Positions 9,353 to 18,200 of a DNA stretch of 24,239 nucleotides are shown here, one piece after another. Below the pieces are notes generated by a model. It worked only from the letters and a program-made list of their open reading frames with translations. It did not search any database and was not told where the DNA came from. The translations under genes and the position numbers were made by a program. The stretch is from contig JAAPAO010000048.1 of assembly GCA_013115145.1 (NCBI GenBank), positions 1-24,239 on the forward strand, read 5' to 3'. Position 1 is the stretch's first letter. Every line of letters begins with the position of its first letter. The DNA comes from Perkinsus chesapeaki (Eukaryota > Perkinsozoa > Perkinsida > Perkinsidae).

Positions 9353-11102
9353 ATGTCCCGAATTACACTTAGTATTTATAGCTTCAGTTTCACCTCTAAT
9401 TTGCTGTCCAAGCACATACGTAAAGCGTCCATGCCAATAATGGCATGTGAGCCGGTGAATGACGTATGTCTGGATTGGCCGGAGATGACCCCCACTGCTG
9501 TTATTGCGGCTGTGGCTGGCGCAGCGACGTCAAGTAGGACGCAGCTGGGGTATTTGTGTGAATATGCAGGAGGCAATGCTATCGCTGTATACGATATTCA
9601 TTTTATATGGTGTTGCTTGTCATGCGCTATAGAGTGCCACCCTATATTAACGATGGGCACTTTCCGTTTTCCGGTGTTGGGTACGGCGAGATGATCAAGG
9701 TGTTAAGGAGTACGGTACGAGCCCTCTAAGAGTGCTTTCGATAAGGAATATGCTCATACTGAAGCCGTAAATTCATTATTTTTGTGAAGGCTTCATTTCT
9801 TCTAGGGCATCCTGGTTGGGATTGGTTTGGGCAATCCTGATGTAGTATGTCGTACATACAATACTCAACTTGGCGCTTGTGATTCGTATACCTGATTCGG
9901 CATGCATCCCCACTGTAAGCTGGATTTTGTATGTGTGTCACGGAAAGGCTCAATAAATACGATGGTCTATTGTCATTTGATAGGTTTAATTGTTTTCAGA
10001 TACAGGAGCGTCCGCTTCGGCCGGTGCAACAGCCTCCCTCCTTCTCTTGAATGACTATGGTCTGCTGCCCTACTCGAAGCCGACGGCTTTCCATGCCGCT
10101 CTAATTCAATCTCTTATTCTCGTCGCTATTCTGTATGTTGCACAATATGTTGTCTCCTATTTGCTTGTTCTGATAAAAATGTTGTTCGTCCGAGCCATTT
10201 CAGATCGTTGTGGGCGTCGACGGCTGGCAATTTCCTCTGCGGTGTCAACCTTGCATGGCATGTCCGCTGTATGGCGAATTATCTCACCAGGCTCCATCTC
10301 GATCGCGATCCGGTCTCGTGAGGAGCCAGCCTGTGTCTTCTGGCCTCTACTGAGCGTTCGCATGCTGGTGGTTCTATCGATTTATATAGCGTCATTTGCA
10401 GTCGTTGGCGGCATGGGTAACTTGGCTCTAGAAATGGTTGTGCCGTCAAGTTCGCCGGAAATGAGGATGCGTCACCATGCGTTGTTGTCGTGGTTGATCG
10501 GTGTCGGACGGACAAGCACGCCCTTGCTGTTTGCAACGATGCTATTAATGTGGATACAAGCAGGAATAATTTTAGGGCGCGCGGTCCGGCCGTTCTCTGC
10601 CGGAGGAGATTTGAAAGCATTGCAGTTCGTTGAGAAGGAAAGAGAGTTGAAGGCGATTGAACGACATGTCATTGAGACGTGGATTGCGCAATTTCGGCTA
10701 AGTCGATGCGTCCATCCAAAATCTAGGGACTTAGCGGAGCGAAGCGAGTCAGGATGCGCCAATTTCGGCGGCCTCGAGCGGCTCTCTTCAAATGCTTTAT
10801 TGAGGATCTGTCACGGTCTGAGTGCTTACAAGATATCCCTCACGACGGCGGAGCGAAGAAATTTATACGACCTCCTCTTGAGTCATCGGGATATTGCTGG
10901 CAGGCTTGAACTAGCGCGGCAAATGCGTGCTACGGTTGGACCGGTTGACGAAGATTTGCTTTACACTAACGCGGCAGTTGAATATCTGAGAGTCGTCGAA
11001 TGGCCGTTAGTAGGGAAATTTGGGGCGCGCGGTTTTGCGTTGGTGACGGCGATTGTGGCTGTGGGTGTATATTGGGGTATGGGCGAGGAAGATATATTTT
11101 AG
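9353..11102 (+). CDS. multi-pass membrane protein, 427 aa, two exons
   Basis: Exons 9353-9533 and 10000-11102 give 428 codons including TAG; the codon split A|AT gives Asn and phases agree. The 466-nt intron has donor GTAGGA and acceptor TTTTCAG. Hydrophobic spans at about residues 93-124, 175-197, 225-252 and 406-422 suggest four membrane helices, with basic loops after the first (SDRCGRRRLA). Between the third and fourth is a long hydrophilic helical region of about 150 residues (FVEKERELKAIERHVIETW). I do not recognise a transporter or channel signature. Exon 1 at 7427-7502 would also join the 10000 exon in phase; the nearer ATG at 9353 is preferred. The exon starts 3 nt after a TTTATTGTAG acceptor-like site. 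Confidence 0.6.
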
Positions 11103-11861
11103 GATGCAAAATCTTTCGAGTGCGAAGATCTTTCGTTTTATTATACGATTGGTACTGTTTAATGTAGTAGCTTGCAGTAAGGTGGCAGATTGGATCCCGG
11201 ACGAGCTATCTCGGGTATATGATCCACATGATTGTACCTCAATCACGGTAATCTACTTGTGTTGCAGTGTTCGAATATCTTTCGGCCTTTCCCAGTTGAA
11301 GCATGCGATGTCCTCACCAAGTAGTGCTAGGAGATTAACTCCTCAATAGTACGTAGCGCAGAATAAGCCAGTATTCGGAGAAATTCCCGCGAAACTGCTT
11401 TCCGTCACAAAGGTATGTGGGGGACAACTTAGATCGGAAAAATACCTTTGAAAATATACCTATATGTCACGTTGGCTCATCACATAGCGCGTCGGATATC
11501 TGTCGGATGACTCAACTGAGTTAAGTCCAAATTGAGGACTCCTAAAGCCTCCTTAGCCATACTGTAGTAAAGTTTGCTGAGAGAAAACGAGAATGCTGGA
11601 GGATGATCTAAGATTGGGATCCGGAGATTCCCGAAAATGCGAGAAGCAGGCGGAATGCTCAAGCATTTTATCTGAAGAGGGCCATTCGGGAGCTATCGCA
11701 TGCCATGCGATAGCTCCCAAATGCGACGCATGACCAAGGGCCTCCAGGCTGAATTATATGTTGAATCTAGATTGGCATAAATTATGAATGGTTTGATAAG
11801 GAGTTGTCCACCACCTCTCAATGGTAGTAACTGCTCGTAGGGATTTCCCTCATACTTCACC
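11103..11861. other. gene-poor stretch with a long palindrome
   Basis: Short ORFs on both strands here lack splice support. The notable content is the near-perfect palindrome at 11688-11718. Confidence 0.4.
11688..11718. repeat. 31-bp near-perfect palindrome
   Basis: Two 15-nt arms, GGGAGCTATCGCATG and its exact complement, around a single central C. Every base of the arms pairs. It lies outside any gene I can support. Confidence 0.9.
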
Positions 11862-12119
11862 ATGTCCGTTGGTGAGTGGATTGGGGAAATCACGAATGCC
11901 AATGGCATCAGGACTTCTGATGCGCCAAAAGTATCTCTCAGTACATTCCATAGCGTCAACTTTGAAGTTTATCTTGAGCCAGGAGTGCTACCGATTTCGA
12001 CAATGGGATTGCTTATGGCATTGCTGCCACCCCCATCGATCATTGTTGTTTCGCGAGGGATAGAGTATACGATACTAGACGTGTCGCCACTTTTTTGGCA
12101 GTACATCAGTACGAATTGA
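11862..12119 (+). CDS. possible small protein, 85 aa
   Basis: ATG in a good context (CACCATG), stop TGA. The second half (EPGVLPISTMGLLMALLPPP, then SIIVVSRG) is a compact hydrophobic strand-helix-strand pattern that faintly recalls Mth938-type domains, but the match is weak. A 40-nt in-frame-compatible intron (GTGAGT at 11873, CATCAG at 11912) may instead remove part of the N-terminus, in which case the true start lies upstream and is unresolved. An overlapping minus ORF (11959-11693) is an alternative. Confidence 0.35.
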   Translation: MSVGEWIGEITNANGIRTSDAPKVSLSTFHSVNFEVYLEPGVLPISTMGLLMALLPPPSIIVVSRGIEYTILDVSPLFWQYISTN

Positions 12120-12126
12120 CTTCAGT

Positions 12127-12193
12127 TCCTGTGCCCCCACGCCCATCAGCCGATATTGGTTCAATACCGGCTAGCGGACGTGGGGGCACAGGA
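12127..12193. repeat. 67-nt nested hairpin
   Basis: Outer arms of 15 nt are exactly complementary (12127-12141, TCCTGTGCCCCCACG, with 12179-12193). Inside, AGCCG (12148-12152) pairs with CGGCT (12168-12172) and ATTG with CAAT around a GTT loop. The two stems are offset by short unpaired stretches. Confidence 0.85.
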
Positions 12194-13100
12194 GACTCAA
12201 TATTATTGAATATCGGATATTCACAAAGTCGGACATTCGATCACTAATATTGTTATCACACAGTCCCTCGTCATAGGCGCTCTGACTATTGTGAATGCGG
12301 ACTTTCAGGAGCTATTGACAGCGCGTCGGACGTGATGGATTATAGCCTATGTTGTATAGGACGCACCGCGTCCTGTAATGTCGGAGAATCCGACTAGGGA
12401 AGCCACTTTATGTGGACGGAGTGGCATGGTTATCTATTCACTGCATTTAAGGTTCTTCATCGAAGTTTGCAGCTCCTGAGCTCTCGCTGATGTTTTCAAC
12501 ATTTGAGCTAAACAATTGTTTCGGAATAGACCCATTAAGTGGAACGGGCGAAGGGGGTTGACGAAGAGAGAGGAAGACTCAAGATCACACAGAGAATGGA
12601 ACCTTAGCTCAGCTTAACACTAGTATCGATGATAGTGTTATAACCTAGTATAGATTCATGTCTCATTTGATCTGATGGTCAACAATCAGACGCCAAAACC
12701 CGAATAATGCGAGATGAGGTATGCGTTACGCAACGTTATCAAGAATTTCGATTTAAGCTATTATTTGCGTTCATTTCTTATATATCGTCAACTGGCCATC
12801 AGAGTTGGCAATTAATGAGTGGAAGTTCCATTTATTATGGATCCTTGCCATTGGAACATTCAGTTTGGGAGTAAAATTTTTTCACTAAAAATGGCTTCAG
12901 AAAAGTGGATATTGTGGTCTCCCAATCACCTGAAAACAGAGGCGTCTCCTCAGAATTATTGCTTTAACAGAAAAATTTCTCGCGTTCGTTTTCGAACAAG
13001 TTGCTTGGGGCAGCCCAACTGAGTGAGTTGTAGTACTAACATCGTGTAGTTGAAACTTTTAAAAGTGCAACCCCAGATTGATGTCCTTGTTTTTGAAATG

Positions 13101-13156
13101 TACAGTAACAATAGCGTCACTGTGACAAGCGTTACAGTGTACTAATAGTAACTGTA
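13101..13156. repeat. imperfect 56-nt hairpin
   Basis: TACAGT...ACTGTA termini, with further pairing around CACTGT/ACAGTG and mismatched internal loops. Could be a small foldback element remnant. Confidence 0.5.
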
Positions 13157-13503
13157 AATTTGGGTAATACAACTCAATTGTATTCCTTATTCACGGCGAA
13201 AGTAATTTCCCTACCCGCCTAGTGGGCGGCCTCAAACGCGAAGAAGATTTCTGGTATTGACGGAATTTCGTGGTTGATCGTTTCTGTGATCGTAATTGCA
13301 TGACGGATGTGAAGAAGTTGAACACGTAATATATCCAGCAGGTCTTTTAAAGTCTTAAAGTTTTCAAAATGAAACCTTCATGTCATTTAATTCACCCGAA
13401 TCTAAATAGGTTCTCAGTCCTCCTACTACTCAGCATCCCACCAATAGGCCCGAGAGGTTGTTCGGATCTGGTGAAGGCCTTGAAGCGGCGGATATATATC
13501 GAT

Positions 13504-13796
13504 ATGTTTCGTGACTGCCTGTGTTTCTCACTCAGTGCAATCTTGGTGTTAACGATTAAGTAAATAACATTCCGGCAGGGCTATTCAGTTGTCTTTCTGT
13601 GTATGGATACCACTGGTACGCCGCAGGAACATACAGGATTGATAAAACGAGCGGTAGGCCGGCATAGGCATCGAATGGCACGGATATCATCTGTAATAGT
13701 GGCTTGAAGCAATATAGTGTTATCTTAGTGCTAGGGTATTGTTGGGAGGCCGCCCCCGGCATTATCAAGGCAGATGTCAAGACTGAGCCTGAGTGA
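13504..13796 (+). pseudogene. possible secreted-protein gene or its relic
   Basis: ATG at 13504 begins a signal-peptide-like run (MFRDCLCFSLSAILVLT). A protein-like frame from 13566 (NIPAGLFSCLSVYGYHWYAA) continues to TGA at 13794 but has an in-frame TAG at 13665. A 46-nt intron (GTAGG... AATAG, 13654-13699) would skip the stop but then ends almost at once. It therefore looks broken, or my splice model is wrong. A minus-strand ORF of 81 codons (13801-13556) covers the same DNA. Confidence 0.3.
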
Positions 13797-14206
13797 ACCA
13801 CCAGGGGGAGGAGGAGGAGGACCTGGATCGGCTACATTGGGATTTAGTGATCTGGAGATTGTAATAGGGAAATGTAAAGTGAATTTGATGAGAATAATGG
13901 GCAAGAGCTCAAGAAGGATTGAAGAAAAATCGGGAACGTGATTATCGTCACAAAAAAGTCAAGTCAAATTTTGGTACCGTCGAAGAAAATAGAGCCATAA
14001 AATTGAATTGTGAAGACAATAGAGGACAATCTTATAGAGGAACTGATGTCATGCATCAACCTAAGATACGTGGTTTGGATGCATTGGCTCCAATTAGAAG
14101 TGACGGAACACAGGCAGTTGATCAATCATCATCGGAGCTCCTTGGTGGGGTACAGCAAGATGGTATGGACGCCAAGGATCTCAAGCCATGTTTTGATGCG
14201 ATGTAG
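13774..14206 (+). CDS. two-exon gene, 125-aa hypothetical protein (longer variant possible)
   Basis: Exons 13774-13937 and 13993-14206; the 55-nt intron has donor GTGATT and acceptor AAAATAG, codon split AC|A. Starts MSRLSLSEPPGGGGGG with a poly-Gly tract encoded by GGA repeats, then a helical part (SDLEIVIGKCKVNLMRIM). The second exon is hydrophilic. A second phase-compatible model uses donor 14150 (GTACAG) and acceptor CTCAG at 14263 to add an exon ending with TAA at 14546. The start ATG directly follows an acceptor-like AAGGCAG. Family unknown; I found no HEAT character, so I do not join it to TOR. Confidence 0.45.
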
Positions 14207-14546
14207 AAGGGGGGAGGGGTGAATCAGATAAGTCGGAAATGTGGTATGAGATGAAGTTCTCAGAAGGAATGCTGTTTTCGTTTGGTCTATGAACACAAAA
14301 GTCTGTCCCCGCTATATCATCATGATCGCATTAGAAACAGTTTTCATCCTAGAGTATCTTATGGAGCTGTTGAAAGTGCACTTCGCTCTTCCATCGGCAA
14401 TGCATCTCCTGTCGGGAGTTACGCTACTTTCTTGTATTTGCGAAAGTGTGCCAAATCTCCGCACTGGAACTACATTTATATTACGCTGCAGTCTCCGACG
14501 ACATGGAGAGCACGAACTCCATTTGGGAGGCGCAACTGGCCGAGTC

Positions 14547-15250
14547 ACGAATAATATTCCTATACACCACGTCGTATCGAGGCCGACTATAATGTATTTC
14601 TTGTCTACTGTGTTTTAAAGAAATCGGGAATCTCGCATATAGTTTTCTATCGGACCACAGCATTTCCCGGTCATGCTTCCGACATGCGCACAGTTATTTC
14701 CGAGATACCGCAGGCAAATATCCGGCGCGTCACAATTATTCCCGACCAGCACCCATTTATCCGATTCGGCCATGTGCAATATCCGACGAATACGGTCATT
14801 CTAATATCTGCACAATTCTACATCTCAAATACCCGATAGCCTACTTTTCAATATCCGCGGGCGCTAATCCAAAAGAATCTTCTGCGCAGAAATCGGAAAT
14901 AACAATGCGCATGTCGGAAACATGACGGGGAAATGCTGTAGTTGGATGTACTATAGCTGCTCAGTGGAGTTAAAGCTCGTACTTAGGCTAGGCATTGGTA
15001 TTCATTTTATAATAAGGATTCAACATGCCCCACTTTTAATTTCTAACTCGGGAACTCTACGAACCCAAAATGAATACGATATCATAAAAGGGACATGTTA
15101 CCTGTGTTCCCTCAATAGTCTCGTCATTCTGATAAGATACAAAATAGGTTAACTCGGTGCCTCAATACAGTTGTGGGAAATTTCGTTTTCTTACCATCAC
15201 TCAGTTGACTTAATTCCCCTTTTCATTGGTTGTTTTCCTAATATTGGCAG
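14547..15250. other. non-coding stretch with a MITE-like element, 5' of the first TOR exon seen
   Basis: Includes the inverted-repeat element at 14658-14938. The DNA from 14939 to 15250 has no HEAT-like frame, and 15216-15250 is a pyrimidine-rich intron end (CTAATATTGGCAG). Upstream TOR exons were not found here. Confidence 0.4.
14658..14938. mobile_element. MITE-like element with 49-nt terminal inverted repeats
   Basis: Left arm 14658-14706 and right arm 14890-14938 are inverted complements at 43 of 49 positions (ends CAGCATTTCCC and GGGAAATGCTG). The 183-nt interior has no ORF of note but repeats the motif AATATCCG three times (near 14718, 14781 and 14850). Weak similarity extends a few bases beyond the arms. 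No clear target-site duplication is visible, so the exact ends are uncertain. Non-autonomous: no transposase. Confidence 0.75.
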
Positions 15251-18200
15251 GCCGCCCACCGCTCAATTGGAAGCCAAGCGTTATCAAGCCTGCTTGAGCC
15301 TTAAAGATATAGCAGCAAGTTCGCCGGAACATTTTGGCCTTTATAAACCTGTTTTCCTACAGCGAGTGTGGACGGTCATACTGGGAGAAGGCCATCGATT
15401 GGTGAGTATTTCATACCATATTTCCCACAACTTTCCTCTAGTCAACGCGCCGTGCTGCTGTCCTTGCTTTACAAGCATCGTTGCCCATTTCTCCACCTGC
15501 ATCGAAGGAGAGCACAGTGGAGCCGAGCGAGTGGTGTGTCTGGACTTTGGCTATCGTCGGGAGAACTTTGGATGACTCAATCCAAGCTGGAGGCCCGTCG
15601 AATTCATCTGTAAAGGAGATGGCTGCCGGCATGCCGCGAGTGAAAAGGACGGAGGCGGCCATACAGGGCAGCTTGATTGTACTGGGCGCTATGGTGGACG
15701 TCGGAGGTCATATTGAGATACTCAAGCGATTGAGTAAGATGGTGATGGTATCTTAGGTCCAACCGTGCGTTCTGATCTGTCATATTGGTTACGGTTAACA
15801 TTACGATATCGTCGGTCGAAGTATAAAAGTGTTGTTCAAGTGGTTGATAGACTTCTGGCCAATTTCGCACAGGCCAGCCCGGAGGAGTTTGCTCTTTGTG
15901 GTGATGAAGCCATTGGGCATTTGATAACCGAAGGTGCTGGTATAGAAGGCTACTGTGGACAAGATGGCAGACCAGCTGCTATCAACTCAGTAAGGGGAGA
16001 CGGGAGAGTAGGATAGTGTAAGGAGTCGAATTGAACTTTATAACAACAAAATTAGTGTAATCAATTATATTAATATAAATAATAAATTACCAATGAAAGA
16101 AATGAAATTAAGTGTCCCTCTGGATACTCCCTCTCGGCATGATTGTGTTACCCGTGGAATGATAGAGGTACTTTGGCTGTCAAATTCTGTTGAAGTGCTT
16201 CGTGGTCTTCCTTTGCTCGTTATGCAGCCTCACTATTTACTACCTTCTCTCGTCCTTATTATTACTCAGTCATATTTTTTATCGTCTTTGCCTGTTGTTC
16301 AGCTCGCTGAAGTCTGTGTGGCGGAGGGATCGGAGAGAATCCTTCCATACGTGAAGAGTATCATTAGTTGTATTGAGTCTGTGTTGGGTGATGACGACAT
16401 TAAAGCAGCTGTTGGGAGGAAGGCTAGTGGAGGTAAGCGTTAGAGGAAGAGGAGGCGGGCCGGTTATTATAATTCAATTTCAGAAGCATCTCCTACGGGA
16501 AGGACGGACAGAATGTATCGACTACACGAGAGCACTCTAGAGTAAGTCCAAATCCTAACTTAGTCACTTCAATAGTTCATCCTCAGGTGTCTGGGTAGAC
16601 TAGCAGAAACTGTTGGTTATGAACTGGGTAAATATTTTGAAGATGCCAATTTATCCTCATTAATATTCTCGGCTGGTTTGACTCCAGCTGTATTGGAGGC
16701 GGTTTGGGATTGTTGTTGTTATTGTCAACCAGTTGTAAGTGCGGCGGCTCCACCTTCACAGCACCATTATTGTTCCCCAAACTGTTTTACTCTCTCCGGC
16801 GGCGTCAGCGTCATTTCTCACGTTGCAATAGACTTAGGCGAATGGAAGGAATGATGCGAAATTGTGCTCGATTTTTTATCTCTGAAAGATGCACCTTCCT
16901 CTCGGGAACTCCGCGGCTCGGTAGAGAGGTTGTTAAATGATACGTTAGAGGTTATAATCAAACCATCGTAACGATTTCCTCAATTGATGGGTATGACTTG
17001 TGAGCTAGATATCCTCACCATTTCATGCGGGACTTATGGTCAAAAAGCGCGTTTTTGGCTGTTCGGTATTTTCCATATTTTCCTCAAATTTTTCTCAAGC
17101 TCGACAACAGATGTAGCCAGCCACGTGCACACTTTCCCAATCGAACGATGCCATCGTGCAATATCTCCTTTTTCATGTTCAAGGTGTTTTCCATCTTTCA
17201 TAAATCCTCTTAACTTCTTCTTCTATCCCTCAACGACTTATAAAAATTCGAGTCCCATCTCGTATACCTATCTTTTACGTAGGTGAGGAAATAATTCACA
17301 GAATTTTCCACGAAATATTTTTTCGTTTTTTTGTAAGTGGCAATTATCCGTTTCCATATCGTTGTTCAACGAGGAAAAGAACATCTCTGTAAATTGGTGA
17401 TATTGGTGGTTCGCTTTAGTGTTCGGCCTTGCAAACTCAACTGCTCGATACAGTATCGACTATCCTACAGAATGTTACCTCGTGCACGAATCCAACTATG
17501 CTAGCTCCTCAGGAGGAACAACAGGTAGGCGGGAAATTGGTATTGATGGGTCGCCATGACGTGCAGGAGATACTTGGCTGTAGTCTGAGTTGACATGAGT
17601 TGCTATAGTGTCCCTTTCATTTAACTTGCACTGCTAGAGTCGTTCATTTCGCTCCCTTTGGCAGCGAGCTGTCTTTAGGAACATCATATTGTAGGTTATC
17701 TCTATTTAGTCTAACGGAAAACAATTGCGGCTTTTCCTGGTAAAAATTAACCTTCCATCATTTCCCCTTGGTTTTTTATTAATAGGTTTTCTGGTTCAGG
17801 CACACCGATCAAGAACGTTCTCGGCAATGTCAGCTGGTAAGCGGTGAGAATAATCCTATCACTTTAAAGTGCACCTCTTTAGGTACCGCTGCCCTCGAAG
17901 CACAGGCTTCAACAGCAGTACTGGCCATGAGGGCCCTTATCAGTTTTGGGCCCTACGATCCACGAGTGAAGCCCTTCCTGTGTGACACTGTCTTGAGGTA
18001 TGCTCTTCAGGGATATGTTTGCTAATCGGTCGGATTAGTAGAATCCAGCCGAATACGCAAACCAACTACGCTGAGCTATATTCCATTGGATGGCCAGGAT
18101 GCTTTTAACTGCTTAAACTTTACCGACAAATGATTGAAAATTTGTTTTTGAAAGTCTTCGAATGTGCATTCTGTTAGTTCGACAAATGGAAGAGTTCATA

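Larger units (their letters stand above)
12120..13368. other. gene-poor stretch with hairpin-forming repeats
   Basis: No supported gene in about 1.25 kb. It contains the nested hairpin at 12127-12193, several short TCGGA/TCCGA motifs like those in the MITE at 14658, a small inverted repeat near 12619-12642 and the imperfect hairpin at 13101-13156. Looks like decayed mobile-element sequence. Confidence 0.45.

Noticed and set aside
14282-14618. N-terminal TOR exons
   Set aside because: Two open frames exist but neither shows HEAT repeats or TOR motifs.
16877-16970. Extra TOR exon ([20 protein letters not shown] frame)
   Set aside because: The exons at 16587-16734 and 17420-17524 already join in phase and align continuously with TOR; this frame has no clean splice pair.
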